A stretch of 64,000 nt of DNA from Mycolicibacterium crocinum (GTDB lineage: Bacteria; Actinomycetota; Actinomycetes; Mycobacteriales; Mycobacteriaceae): contig NZ_CP092362.2 in NCBI RefSeq assembly GCF_022370635.2, forward strand, positions 4,216,001 through 4,280,000, in the 5' to 3' direction. The translations under genes were made by a program, and so were the position numbers. A model generated the notes under the pieces. That model ran no database searches. It saw nothing but the letters and a program-made list of their open reading frames with translations, and had not been told where the DNA came from. Numbering within the stretch: the stretch's first letter is position 1; every line of letters starts with the position of its first letter. Of this stretch, positions 42,478-54,044 are shown one piece after another.

Positions 42478-45400
42478 TTGATCCTGTTCCACTCGTCCTG
42501 GTCATGCTTCGGATCTGGCGTGCCGCCACCGACAGTGTGGCGAGATCACGTTCGTCGTCGGCATAGATCTCGGCCAGCGTGCGACGTGCCCGCTCGACCC
42601 GCGATCCGTTGGTGTGCTCCCACTCGGCAATCTTCTCCTCACCCGTCTCCTCCGGTTCGCCGACCGCCAGCACATCGAAACACAGGGCCCGCAGCGATCC
42701 GTAGATGTCGTCGCGAATCGCCAAGCGTGCCAGCGCATGCCAGCGGTCGTCGCGCGGAAGACCGGACACCGCGGTCAGCAGACCGTCGGTGCTCAGGTGG
42801 TCCATCAGGGCGAAGTAGGTGTCGGCGACCTCAGCGGGGTCGCGGTCGACGATGTCGGCGATGTCGATGACGTCGAGAAGGCTGTACTGATAGAGCCCGG
42901 TCGCCACCGTGTACGCCAAATCGGCAGGCGCGCCGTGGGCCTCGAATTCGCCGGCCTCCTTGGCCACGATGGCCTTGTCGTCGCCGCGCAGCCACTCCGA
43001 CATCCGCGGGGTCAGTTCGGCCAGCGTCGCGGCGAACCGGTTGATCTCGGCGCCGACGGCCAGCGGCTGCGGGCGGTAGTTCAACAGCCAGCGTGCCGCC
43101 CGGTCGAGCAGGCGTCGTAGATCCAGCGTCATCCGGTCCGAGACATTGATCGGCAGCCCGGTGCGGGAGGCCTCCACGATGCGCTGCCACACCTTGTTGA
43201 TCCCGAAGATGGCGTCGGTGGCCACGAAGGTGCGGACCGCATCGACGTAGCCGACGCCGGTGTCTTCGGTGACGCGGTAGGCGAACGAGATGCCGCCGGT
43301 GTCGATGACGTTGTTGACCAGCATCGTGGTGGTGATCTCCCGACGCAGCTGGTGGCTGCGGATCTCGCTGGCGAAATGGTCGCGCAGCTGGCTCGGGAAG
43401 TAGCGCGGCAGCCGGGAAGCGAACACCTCCTGATCTGGCAGGTCGCTGGCCAGCACCTCCTCCTTGAGGGCCAGCTTGACGTGCGCCATCAGCGTCGCCA
43501 ATTCCGGTGAGGTGAGCCCGATCCCGACCTCCTGGCGGCGGTCGATCTCCTTGACCGACGGCAGCGCCTCAAGCTCGCGGTTGAGTCCGCGCCGCTCTTC
43601 GAGTTCGACGATCTGGCGGGCGTGCACGTTGAGCAGCGACGCGGCGTTGGCGCGGCTGGTGCCCATCAGATCGTTCTGGTCGATGTTGTCGGCCAGCACC
43701 AGTCGCGACACCTCATCGGTCATCGAGGCCAGCAGCTCGGTGCGCTCGTCAGCGCTCACCTTGCCCGCGGTGACCAACGAATCCACGAGAATCTTGATGT
43801 TGACCTCGTGGTCGCTGCAATCCACGCCCGCGGAGTTGTCCATGGCGTCGGTGTTGATCCGGCCGCCGCACAGGTCGAACTCCACCCGGCCGAGTGAGGT
43901 CACACCGAGGTTGCCGCCCTCGCCGATCACCTTGGCGCGCACCTGGTTTCCGTTTACCCGAATGGTGTCGTTGGCGCGGTCACCGACTTCGGCATCGGAT
44001 TCCGACTCGGCCTTGATGTACGTACCGATGCCGCCGTTGAACCACAGGTCCACCGGCGCTTGCATGATCGCCTTCATCAGGGCGGGCGGGGTGACCTCGG
44101 TGGCGTCGCCTTGGAGGCCGAGCGCCGAGCGCATCTGCGGACTGACCGGGATCGCCTTCTGCTGACGGCTGAACACACCGCCACCCTCACTGATGAGGGC
44201 GGGGTCGTAGTCCTCCCAGCTCGACCGGGGCAGCTCGAACAGCCGGCGCCGCTCCTGCCAGGACCGCTCCGCGTCCGGGTCGGGGTCGATGAAGATGTGC
44301 CGATGGTCGAAGGCTGCGATCAGCCGGATGTGGTGGGACAGAAGCATTCCGTTGCCGAACACGTCACCGCTCATGTCGCCGACGCCGACGACGGTGAAGT
44401 CCTCGCTCTGGGTGTCCACACCCATCTCCCGGAAGTGTCGTTTGACCGACTCCCACGCGCCCTTGGCGGTGATGCCCATGGCCTTGTGGTCGTAGCCGAC
44501 CGAGCCGCCGGAGGCGAACGCGTCGCCCAGCCAGAAGCCGTACGAGTTCGCGACATCATTGGCGATGTCGGAGAAGGTCGCGGTGCCCTTGTCGGCGGCG
44601 ACGACCAGATAGGCGTCGTCGCCGTCACGGCGCACGACGCGGGGCGGGACGATGATCTGGCCGGTGGCCCGGTCGACGTTGTCGGTGATGTCCAGCAGGC
44701 CGGCGATGAACAGTCGGTAGCAGGCAATCCCCTCGTGGCGGAATGCATCCCGGTCCGCGGCGGCGTCACCGAGCGGCGCAGGTGGTTTCTTGACGACGAA
44801 ACCGCCTTTGGCGCCGACGGGCACGATCACCGCGTTCTTGACGGCCTGGGCCTTGACCAGGCCGAGGATCTCGGTGCGGAAGTCCTCCCGGCGATCGGAC
44901 CACCGCAGCCCGCCGCGGGCGACGAAACCGAAGCGCAGATGCACGCCCTCCACCCGCGGCGAGTACACGAAGATCTCGAATTTTGGCCGCGGCAGCGGCA
45001 ATTCGTTGATCAGCTGAGGATTGAGCTTGAGCGACAACACATTCTGCGCGTGCGCGGAATCCGGACTGGTGATGAAGTAATTGGTGCGCAGCGTGGCCTG
45101 GATCATCGTCGCGAACGCCCGCAACACCCGGTCGGTGTCGAGACTCACCAGCGCATCGATGTCGGCCGTCACGGCGTCGGCCGCAGCGAGCGCATCCAGA
45201 CCCTTGTCCGCAGACTCCGGATCGAACATCGCCTCGAAGAGCGTGACCAGGGAATGCGCGGTGCGCGGGTTGCCGTTGAGTACGGACTCGATGTGCGACT
45301 GGCTGTAGGGAAAAGCCGCCTGCCGCAAGTACTTCGCGTACGCGCGCAGCACCGCGACCTGCTGCCAGGTCAGGCCCGCGCGCAGCACCAGTTCGTTGAA

Positions 45401-47287
45401 GCGGTCGATCTCGGCGCGTCCCTGCCAGATGGCGGTGACGGCATCGGCGAACCGCTGCGCGGTGACGTCCCACTCCTCTTCGGTGGCGGCGTCGGGCATG
45501 GAGGTGTCCGGCCGGATCTTGAATTGGTAGATCCACACCTTCAGCCCGTCGGGGCGCACGACGGTGAACGGCCGCTCCTCGAGCACCAGGACACCCATGC
45601 ACTGCAGCATCGGCAGCAGGTGGCTCAGCGATGCGGTCGACCCGCCGAGGTACCAGGTGAGGTAGGCCTCGTTACCTTCGTCGCCCTTCTCGAACTGCAG
45701 CTTGACCGAATCTTCTTGCAGCGCTTCGATGATCCCGATATCGGTGATCGCCTCGGTCGAGGTGACGGCCTGCTTGAAGGATTCCGGCAGCGCCTCGGCG
45801 TAGTGTTCGGCGATTCCCAGGTCGATCTTGCCGGATCGTGCCGAGCCGATCAGCCGGTCACCCCAGGTGCGCAGCGCCTCGGTCAGCAGGCCTTGCACGC
45901 GGGTGCGATTGTCCTCGCTGTCGTCGATCGACGCCCGGGTGGAGCTGTCGGGCAGCCGCACCGTGAAATGGACGACGGCCCAGGGTGATTCGCTGACCCG
46001 CGCGGTGTAGTCGATGCTCAGCCCGCCGAACTCGCGCACCAGGATGTCCTGCATCGCCAGCCGCACCACGGTGGTGTAGCGGTCGCGGGGCAGATACACC
46101 AGTGCGGACACGAAGTGGCCGAGTTGGGCAGCGCGCAGGAACAGCAGCGCCCGGCGCCGCGAGCCGAGGTCGACGACGGCGGTCGCCATCGCCAGCAGCT
46201 GCTCGGCGGTCAGTGAGAACAGCTCCGAGCGCGGGATGGTCTGAATGATGTCGAGCATCAGCTGACCGGGATGGCTGGGGTCACTCTGCGACATCGCCAG
46301 CACTTCGCGTACCCGCCGCGAGATCAAGGGAATCTCAAGCACATTGGCACTCATCGCCGCCACCGTGAACAGCCCGACGAACCGATGCTCCACATCACCG
46401 GAGGGGGTGTGCTCGCGGATAACCACGATGTAGGGGTATGCGCCGTAGCGCAGGAAGCTGGGCATGGTGGCCTGCGCCAGGACCAGCAGGTCGCCCGGGT
46501 GGGTGAGCTCCGGCAGCACCTCGGTGCGCAGCCGCGCGACCCCCAGCCGGCTGGACTCGACGACGGTGGCGACGCCGTCGCGCACCGTGCAGTCCTGGCA
46601 CCCCAGCAGTATGAAATGCCCCTCGGACAGCCAGCGCAGCAGATCGGCGGCATCACTGCGGTCAGGCCCGACGAACCGGTCTCCCGGGTCGGTGTCGAGA
46701 TCGTGGGCCAGGTCGCGCAGGGCGGCGCTGAGCGCCGCCGAATCCAGGGCCACCTGGCGGGCGTCGGCGACCACCATCGGCAGCATCCGCTCGGCCTCGG
46801 CCAGCGCCTTGCGGTTGACCGACGGTGAGAGTTGCACGTGGATCCATGACTCGTCGATGCCCTGCGAGTCGGACCCGGCCGGATCGTCGTCAAGCGTGCG
46901 CACATCGAGCAGTTCGCCGGACGGGCTGCGCCGCACCCGGAACACCGGGTTCATCAGTGCGACATAGCCGACACCGAGCCGATGCATCAGCACCGTGACC
47001 GAATCCAGCAGCATGGTCGCCTGGTCGGTGACGATCTGCAGCGCGGGCCCGAACCCGCCGGGGTCGTCGGCGGGATAGATCGCGACGAGGGTCTCGCCGA
47101 CCGGCCGGACGCGGGCCAGCCGCTCCTGTGCGGCGATCAGTTCCGTCGGGACCGCTTGCTGGGCAGCCGCGGCGACCAGTGGGCCGGTGTCGGTGACGTC
47201 GACGTCGGGAGCACCGCCGTGCGGACCGCGATACGTGGCGAGGTAGGCCTCGCCGAGCAACTCGGCAGCTTTCGGGTCAACCGTCAT
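42470..47287 (-). CDS. gdh: NAD-specific glutamate dehydrogenase, large (180 kDa) type
   Basis: A 1605-residue enzyme that deaminates glutamate to 2-oxoglutarate, linking nitrogen and carbon metabolism. The N-terminal 650 residues are the regulatory ACT-like region of the L_180 class. The catalytic core holds RGGLRWSDRREDFRTEILGL, PVGAKGGFVVKK with catalytic Lys residues, GVGDMSGDVFGNGMLLS (nucleotide-binding part), and LWFNGGIGTYIKAE. Length is near the known 1,620 residues. ATG 47287 is clear. In M. tuberculosis this class is controlled by the FHA protein GarA; nothing here shows control directly. Thioesterase gene follows downstream. Confidence 0.97.
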   Translation of the reverse strand: MTVDPKAAELLGEAYLATYRGPHGGAPDVDVTDTGPLVAAAAQQAVPTELIAAQERLARVRPVGETLVAIYPADDPGGFGPALQIVTDQATMLLDSVTVLMHRLGVGYVALMNPVFRVRRSPSGELLDVRTLDDDPAGSDSQGIDESWIHVQLSPSVNRKALAEAERMLPMVVADARQVALDSAALSAALRDLAHDLDTDPGDRFVGPDRSDAADLLRWLSEGHFILLGCQDCTVRDGVATVVESSRLGVARLRTEVLPELTHPGDLLVLAQATMPSFLRYGAYPYIVVIREHTPSGDVEHRFVGLFTVAAMSANVLEIPLISRRVREVLAMSQSDPSHPGQLMLDIIQTIPRSELFSLTAEQLLAMATAVVDLGSRRRALLFLRAAQLGHFVSALVYLPRDRYTTVVRLAMQDILVREFGGLSIDYTARVSESPWAVVHFTVRLPDSSTRASIDDSEDNRTRVQGLLTEALRTWGDRLIGSARSGKIDLGIAEHYAEALPESFKQAVTSTEAITDIGIIEALQEDSVKLQFEKGDEGNEAYLTWYLGGSTASLSHLLPMLQCMGVLVLEERPFTVVRPDGLKVWIYQFKIRPDTSMPDAATEEEWDVTAQRFADAVTAIWQGRAEIDRFNELVLRAGLTWQQVAVLRAYAKYLRQAAFPYSQSHIESVLNGNPRTAHSLVTLFEAMFDPESADKGLDALAAADAVTADIDALVSLDTDRVLRAFATMIQATLRTNYFITSPDSAHAQNVLSLKLNPQLINELPLPRPKFEIFVYSPRVEGVHLRFGFVARGGLRWSDRREDFRTEILGLVKAQAVKNAVIVPVGAKGGFVVKKPPAPLGDAAADRDAFRHEGIACYRLFIAGLLDITDNVDRATGQIIVPPRVVRRDGDDAYLVVAADKGTATFSDIANDVANSYGFWLGDAFASGGSVGYDHKAMGITAKGAWESVKRHFREMGVDTQSEDFTVVGVGDMSGDVFGNGMLLSHHIRLIAAFDHRHIFIDPDPDAERSWQERRRLFELPRSSWEDYDPALISEGGGVFSRQQKAIPVSPQMRSALGLQGDATEVTPPALMKAIMQAPVDLWFNGGIGTYIKAESESDAEVGDRANDTIRVNGNQVRAKVIGEGGNLGVTSLGRVEFDLCGGRINTDAMDNSAGVDCSDHEVNIKILVDSLVTAGKVSADERTELLASMTDEVSRLVLADNIDQNDLMGTSRANAASLLNVHARQIVELEERRGLNRELEALPSVKEIDRRQEVGIGLTSPELATLMAHVKLALKEEVLASDLPDQEVFASRLPRYFPSQLRDHFASEIRSHQLRREITTTMLVNNVIDTGGISFAYRVTEDTGVGYVDAVRTFVATDAIFGINKVWQRIVEASRTGLPINVSDRMTLDLRRLLDRAARWLLNYRPQPLAVGAEINRFAATLAELTPRMSEWLRGDDKAIVAKEAGEFEAHGAPADLAYTVATGLYQYSLLDVIDIADIVDRDPAEVADTYFALMDHLSTDGLLTAVSGLPRDDRWHALARLAIRDDIYGSLRALCFDVLAVGEPEETGEEKIAEWEHTNGSRVERARRTLAEIYADDERDLATLSVAARQIRSMTRTSGTGSSG

Positions 47288-47340
47288 ACCTGCGGCTCCT
47301 GATCAGCGTGCGAACCGACGCTGGTCCGCAGCCGCCAACA

Positions 47341-49014
<1,674 letters not shown>

Positions 49015-49132
49015 TGCCGCGGTGTTGCCTTCCGTCTTCGTCTTCGTCGTGAAATGCTCGCCGACCATCCTAGGCGCGCCGGGCGTAGGCCTTGCGGTCG
49101 CGCTGGCCGAGGCCAGCGCGACCACGGTCGCC

Positions 49133-49579
49133 TCACGCCGAGAGGGCCAGGTCCGTCGTCTCGCCGACGTCGTCGGTCCGCCCCTCGGGCTGCGGCGGCT
49201 CGTCGGCCGGTTCGGCCGGCTTGGGCTGCGGCTGCTCGAAGCGGATGATCGCGCGGGACAGGTCAGGGCCCACCGCAGTGGCCCGCATCTCCAGCGAGGA
49301 TCGCCGCACACCTTCCTTGTCGTCGTACTCGCTGGTGAAGACGTCGCCGACGACGATCACCGGCGCGCCTTTGTAGAGGCCGGCGCCGACGCCGGTGACG
49401 AGCTTGCCCCAGCAGTTGACGGTGATGAACAGCGAGTTGCCGGGCTCCCAGGTGCCGTCACCGGTGCGGCGCCGGGAGTTGCTGGCCACCCGGAAGCTGA
49501 TGAGTTCCTGGTCCCCGACGACTCGGCGGCGAAGGTCGGTGACGATGCGGCCGACGACGGTCAGATGAGTTTCGAACAT
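49133..49579 (-). CDS. Single-stranded DNA-binding protein, second (SsbB-like) copy
   Basis: A 148-residue OB-fold protein of the SSB family. The body (ETHLTVVGRIVTDLRRRVVG, ELISFRVASNSRRRT, SLFITVNCWGKLVTGVGAGLYKG, PVIVVGDVF) is complete, the longest piece split as SLFITVNCWGK and LVTGVGAGLYKG. The acidic C-terminal tip (DDDIPF) that housekeeping SSB uses to recruit partners is absent; the end reads GRTDDVGETTDLALSA. It is therefore likely the second paralogue, used for recombination or stress. ATG 49579 lies after AAAGGA. It lies between ettA and the copper protein gene. Confidence 0.88.
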   Translation of the reverse strand: MFETHLTVVGRIVTDLRRRVVGDQELISFRVASNSRRRTGDGTWEPGNSLFITVNCWGKLVTGVGAGLYKGAPVIVVGDVFTSEYDDKEGVRRSSLEMRATAVGPDLSRAIIRFEQPQPKPAEPADEPPQPEGRTDDVGETTDLALSA

Positions 49580-49703
49580 GGCATGGGTCCTTTCCATTCA
49601 CGTGGGTTGTGCGCCTCCAGTGAGCCGCCGGACCCCGACAGCCGCGCGCCGCACCGGGTGAGGAGGCGGCAGCCTGTGGATGAAAGCCGGACTGGGGATG
49701 GAT

Positions 49704-51701
49704 TCAGCGGTTGTTCTCGCGTTGCGCCAGCTTGGCCAGCATCGCGTTGTAGGCGGCCAGGTCGGCGTCGTCGTCGCGCTCGGCGGCTCGGTCGAGCCGC
49801 TTGGCGGTGCGCCGATCGCTGCGGCTCCACTGGACGAGTAACGCCACCATCACCACCACGAGGGGGATTTCGCCTGTCGCCCAAGCGATTCCACCGCCGA
49901 GATGCTGATCGTCGAGCAGGTTGGTGTGCCAACTCAGCTTCAGAGAGCGGTAGAAGCTCTCCCCCAGTACCTGCTGCATGCCCATCATCACCACACCGAA
50001 GAAGGCGTGTAGTGGCAGCGAGGCGAACACCATCGCGATCTTGGCCACCGGCGGCAGCGGGCGCGGCGTCGGATCTACCCCGATGACGACCCAGTAGAAG
50101 AGGTAGCCGCTGATCAGGAAGTGCAGGTTCATCAGCACGTGCGCGCCGTGCAGACTCACCGCCGCATCGAAAATGCCGCCGAAGTACAAGCCGTAGAACC
50201 CGGCGACGAACACGATCGTGGCCACCACCGGGTGGGTGAAGAACCGAGACCACCTGCTGTGCAGGGCGTCGAGCAGCCACTCGCGCGGCCCGGGCGGATT
50301 GCCCTTGCCCGCGGTGGGCAGCGCCCGAAGCGCTAGCGTGACCGGCGCGCCCAGCACCAGCAGCACCGGCACCAACATCGACAGCAGCATGTGCGCGGTC
50401 ATGTGCATGCTGAACATGGCGGGCATGTAGCGGCCCAACCCCGACGACGTGGTGAACAGCAGCACCGCGCAACCCAGCAGCCAGGCGAACGTCCGGCCCG
50501 GCGGCCACGAATCACCGCGGCGGCGCAGCCGGATCACCCCGGCCAGGTACACCGCGGCGAACACGATCGCGGCCGTTCCGAAGACCAGGTCGAAGCGCCA
50601 GTCCAGCAGGATCCGCGCGACCGTCGGTGGTCCGGCGAGGTCGTAGCCGATACCCACCTCGGCCGGTGACGGGTTCGCCACCAGCGGTGGCGGCGGCGGG
50701 GTGCGGCCCAGACCCACCGCGATGCCGAACGTCAGGCCGAACACCAGCGCCTCCACCGAAGCCAGCCGGACCAGCACGCCGCGGGCCTGCGGGTCGGCCT
50801 GCAGCGCTGCCACCGGTCCACGGCGCTGCCGCCAGCCGATGACCCCGAGTACACACAGGGCGACGATCTTGGCCACCACCAGCCGGCCGTACTCGGTCGA
50901 GAACAGGTCGCCGAGCCGGATCCGGATGAAGGCGTTGATCACCCCGGAGAGCCCCATTGCCACGAAGCACCAGAAGGCCACCGCCGAGAATCGTCGGGCC
51001 GCCAGGTCGGCGTGCTCACCGCCGCGCAGTGCATGCACCAGCAGCGCCAGCAGTCCGCCGGCCCACACCGCACCGGCCAACAGGTGAATCATCAGGCTGT
51101 TGGTGCCCACGTCGTGCGAGCCGCCCGCCGACGAGTGCCCGGTCAACCCCAGCGGCACCAGCGTGATCAGCGAGCCTGCCAGCAGAAACGGTGTCCACGA
51201 CCAGCGCAACACCGGACGGCCGGCGACGGCGACCGCCAGTGCCAGAAACGCCGTCCACCGCCAGGCTCCGGCCGTGTCGACCAGACTCGCCACCGACCAC
51301 AGTTGCACCGGATTGAGGTGGTCGCGAAACGGCTGACCGGAGACGTCCGAAATCGTGAGCGGGACCAGCAGAGCCGCACACACCGCCCACACCCCGGAGG
51401 CGACGACGCCGATGCGCAGCGCCCGGTAGCCGGCGGCGTCGAGCACGCCGTTGTCCTGCGGCGGCACGAAGAACGTCGCGAACAGGAACGAGCCAACAGC
51501 CAGTACCGCCGCGATCTCCCCGGCTGCCTGAACGAACGGCAGACCGAGGGTGGTGACGGGGCCCGGATCGGGCAGTCCGGTCGCGGTCAGGGCGTCAGCC
51601 AAGGACAGTGCACCGATACCGGCAGCCGTGATGCCGGCGAGGACGGCGACCATCGACAGCACCGGCCAGACCGCGGTGCTGCGGGCGGCGGGTGCGGTCA
51701 T
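49704..51701 (-). CDS. Fused CopD-CtaG membrane protein (copper handling / oxidase assembly)
   Basis: A 665-residue protein with about fifteen membrane helices. Residues 1-330 form a CopD-like part (SLMIHLLAGAVWAGGLLALLVH, split as SLMIHLLAGA and VWAGGLLALLVH; FVAMGLSGVINAFIRI). Residues 370-640 form a caa3-CtaG part with clustered Met/His residues (FSMHMTAHMLLSMLVPVLL; LHGAHVLMNLHF; SLPLHAFFGVVMMGMQQVLG), as expected for copper binding. The fusion is typical of actinobacteria and resembles M. tuberculosis Rv0102, from memory. Probable role: copper import or delivery to cytochrome oxidase. ATG 51701 is clear. Confidence 0.9.
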   Translation of the reverse strand: MTAPAARSTAVWPVLSMVAVLAGITAAGIGALSLADALTATGLPDPGPVTTLGLPFVQAAGEIAAVLAVGSFLFATFFVPPQDNGVLDAAGYRALRIGVVASGVWAVCAALLVPLTISDVSGQPFRDHLNPVQLWSVASLVDTAGAWRWTAFLALAVAVAGRPVLRWSWTPFLLAGSLITLVPLGLTGHSSAGGSHDVGTNSLMIHLLAGAVWAGGLLALLVHALRGGEHADLAARRFSAVAFWCFVAMGLSGVINAFIRIRLGDLFSTEYGRLVVAKIVALCVLGVIGWRQRRGPVAALQADPQARGVLVRLASVEALVFGLTFGIAVGLGRTPPPPPLVANPSPAEVGIGYDLAGPPTVARILLDWRFDLVFGTAAIVFAAVYLAGVIRLRRRGDSWPPGRTFAWLLGCAVLLFTTSSGLGRYMPAMFSMHMTAHMLLSMLVPVLLVLGAPVTLALRALPTAGKGNPPGPREWLLDALHSRWSRFFTHPVVATIVFVAGFYGLYFGGIFDAAVSLHGAHVLMNLHFLISGYLFYWVVIGVDPTPRPLPPVAKIAMVFASLPLHAFFGVVMMGMQQVLGESFYRSLKLSWHTNLLDDQHLGGGIAWATGEIPLVVVMVALLVQWSRSDRRTAKRLDRAAERDDDADLAAYNAMLAKLAQRENNR

Positions 51702-51716
51702 CGTTTCAGCGTATGG

Positions 51717-54044
51717 CTACCCGCGCTGGGTGAGCTCGCGGGCATAGAACTGCTCGCTGGAGAACTCGTGGATCCGGTCCATGTCGGTCAGGATCGTGCG
51801 GAGCTCGTGCAGGAACGCCCGTCGACGCTCCTCGAGGTCCGGGCCGGCCTGCAGCAGGTTCTGGTCGGCGGCCACCTGCCGCGCGGTGGCGAACAGCAGT
51901 GCCGACACCGACTCGTTGCTACGAATCCGGCCCTGCGCCGCGTACTGGGCGCCCACACCCAACGCCAGCTTGGTGAGCTCCTTCTCCCCGATGTCGGCCG
52001 GTGCATCGCACAGCACGTCGGCGACGATCGTGTAGGCCTCGATGAACGGCCGCAGCATGGCGTGCGCCATCAACGGCTTCTTGTCGCGCAGCAGGCTGTC
52101 CACCGCGTCACCGCCGGCGGCGACCTGGATCTCCCAATCGTCTTGCCACGACATCTCTTCGGCGAGGTGTTCGCGGAAGGCGGCGGAATCGGCGAAATAG
52201 AAGTCGAACTTCAACAGATCGCGCAGCCGCATCGCCTGATCCCAGAACACCTCCACGCGATCGCCGTCGGGCGCGCGACCCGCATGGGCCAGAGCCAGTT
52301 CCGCGATCGACGTCTCCAGGAACGCGTGGATCAACGTGTTGCGGTAGAAGGCAGCCTCGTGCTCGTGCTCGGGCGCGATCCGCCACACCGGCTCGTGGCC
52401 ACCGTCGACCCTGGTGACCGGGTGGCCGTTGGAGAGGGCGTCGACCGCGGCCCGCACGCCGTCGGGCGTACGCAGCCGCAGCGCACTGTTGGTGACCGGG
52501 TTCTGTTTGCGCTCAAGGTAATCCAGCGAGTCCTGCAGTGTGTGGTGGAGCTGGTTGAGCGTCAGTGCGCGGCCGCGCGTGGTGAGCAGCAGCGCCGACA
52601 CCAGGCCGGTGGCGTTGATCGGTGTGACGCGCAGGATCCGCCAGGCCACCTCGAAGGCCATCTTCTGCATGGCAAGGCGTTTGGCGGCCTCGTCGGAGGC
52701 GATCGGGCCGCCCGGTTCGCCGAGGTACTGGCGCATCGACACGGCCTCGGGGAAGCGGACGTAGATCTTGCCGTAGTTACGCTCGCCCTGCGCCTTGATG
52801 AAGTTGTACAGCCACTCGGCGCTCTCGGGCGTCTTCTCGCCACCGCGGGCGTAGGCGGCGTACTCGGTGGTCTCGTGCAGCTGGTCGAAGCTGATCGACA
52901 CCGGCTGCAGCAGGATGTCTTCACTGCGGCCGTCCAGATAGGCGTCGGCGACGTAGGCGAGCAGTCCGAGCTTGGGCGGCAACATCTTTCCGGTGCGCGA
53001 CCGGGTGCCCTCGATCGACCAGCTCAGGTTGAAGCGCTTCTCCACGATGTAGCCGACGAACTGGCGCAGCACGTATTTGTACAGCGGATCGTCGAGCTTG
53101 CGGCGCAGGAAGATGACGCCGGAGCGGCGCATCAGCGGGCCCATGAACCCGAACGAGAGGTTGATGCCGGCGAATGTATGCGCCGGCGGTAGCCGGTTCT
53201 CCTGCATCGCCACCGGGACGATGACGCCGTCGAGGTAGGACCGGTGCGACCACAGCAGTACTGCCGGGTGGTCTTCCAGGCCGCGCCGCATCGACTCGAT
53301 TTCCATACTGTCGTAGTCGATTCGCGGATCGAAGCCCCGGCTGAAAATCGCGCGCCCGAGGTTGGGGATCAGGTCCACCGAGAACCTGCTCCACCCGGTG
53401 GCGAGTTCGTTGAGCATCTCCTCGGCCTTGGCCGGGTCGGCGTCGGGGATTTTCTCCAGGCCTTCCATGAACCGCGTGGAGGCCATCAGCTCGTCGGTGA
53501 TCAGTTGCGGCGACTTGTATTCCGGCCCGAGCAGCCGCAGTTCCATGCGTTCGATCGCCAGCCGGGCGCGGCGCAGCACGAAGCGTGCGAAATCGCGCGG
53601 GCTTTCGCCGACGGTGTTCTCGTTCCACTGCTGACGCAGCTCGGACACCTTGGCCGGTTCACCGGCAACGATGCGCGCCCGCGACGGATCACGGCGAAGG
53701 ATCCTGCGCTGCAACATCTCTGGTGGGCGGTAGGTATCCCGCCCGGAGATCAGGCCGACGATCTTGACGCGGGTGGGCAGGCCACCCGGCACCCAGAACA
53801 CCCGCACTGGAACGACCAGTCGGTCCTCCCCGACGCCGAGTTCCTCGACCAGCTGGGCCACCACCCCGGGGGGCGGATCACCCGCGGGCAGTTGCAGCAC
53901 CTCGACCTTGGTGTCAGGGTGTGCCCGCCGCTGCGCGTGCAGCCAGTCGTTGAGGAGTTCGAACTCCGCCTTCGACGACACCGACGCCAGCACGAGCGCG
54001 TCGTCGGTGGTGCTGAAATCGGCCAGGTGGTCGGTGTGGGTCAT
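51717..54044 (-). CDS. plsB2: Glycerol-3-phosphate acyltransferase PlsB
   Basis: Makes lysophosphatidic acid from glycerol 3-phosphate and acyl-CoA, the first step of phospholipid and triacylglycerol synthesis. The 775-residue protein holds the acyltransferase blocks: LLWSHRSYLDGVIVP (HX4D), AGINLSFGFMGPLMRRSGVIFLRR (split: AGINLSFGFMGPLM, RRSGVIFLRR), SIEGTRSRTGKMLPPKLG (block III) and LLQPVSISFDQLHE. Length fits the bacterial PlsB type. It overlaps the HAD-plsC gene by four bases (ATGA). ATG 54044 is clear. Peripheral membrane enzyme facing the cytoplasm. Confidence 0.96.
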   Translation of the reverse strand: MTHTDHLADFSTTDDALVLASVSSKAEFELLNDWLHAQRRAHPDTKVEVLQLPAGDPPPGVVAQLVEELGVGEDRLVVPVRVFWVPGGLPTRVKIVGLISGRDTYRPPEMLQRRILRRDPSRARIVAGEPAKVSELRQQWNENTVGESPRDFARFVLRRARLAIERMELRLLGPEYKSPQLITDELMASTRFMEGLEKIPDADPAKAEEMLNELATGWSRFSVDLIPNLGRAIFSRGFDPRIDYDSMEIESMRRGLEDHPAVLLWSHRSYLDGVIVPVAMQENRLPPAHTFAGINLSFGFMGPLMRRSGVIFLRRKLDDPLYKYVLRQFVGYIVEKRFNLSWSIEGTRSRTGKMLPPKLGLLAYVADAYLDGRSEDILLQPVSISFDQLHETTEYAAYARGGEKTPESAEWLYNFIKAQGERNYGKIYVRFPEAVSMRQYLGEPGGPIASDEAAKRLAMQKMAFEVAWRILRVTPINATGLVSALLLTTRGRALTLNQLHHTLQDSLDYLERKQNPVTNSALRLRTPDGVRAAVDALSNGHPVTRVDGGHEPVWRIAPEHEHEAAFYRNTLIHAFLETSIAELALAHAGRAPDGDRVEVFWDQAMRLRDLLKFDFYFADSAAFREHLAEEMSWQDDWEIQVAAGGDAVDSLLRDKKPLMAHAMLRPFIEAYTIVADVLCDAPADIGEKELTKLALGVGAQYAAQGRIRSNESVSALLFATARQVAADQNLLQAGPDLEERRRAFLHELRTILTDMDRIHEFSSEQFYARELTQRG

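Noticed and set aside
44060..45988. A 642-codon plus-strand frame opposite gdh
   Set aside because: It is a shadow of the conserved gdh catalytic region and has a His/Gln/Arg/Asp-rich composition typical of antisense frames in GC-rich DNA.
51012..53192. A 726-codon plus-strand frame opposite plsB2 and the CopD-CtaG gene
   Set aside because: It spans the ends of two well-supported genes on the other strand and has no recognisable domain.
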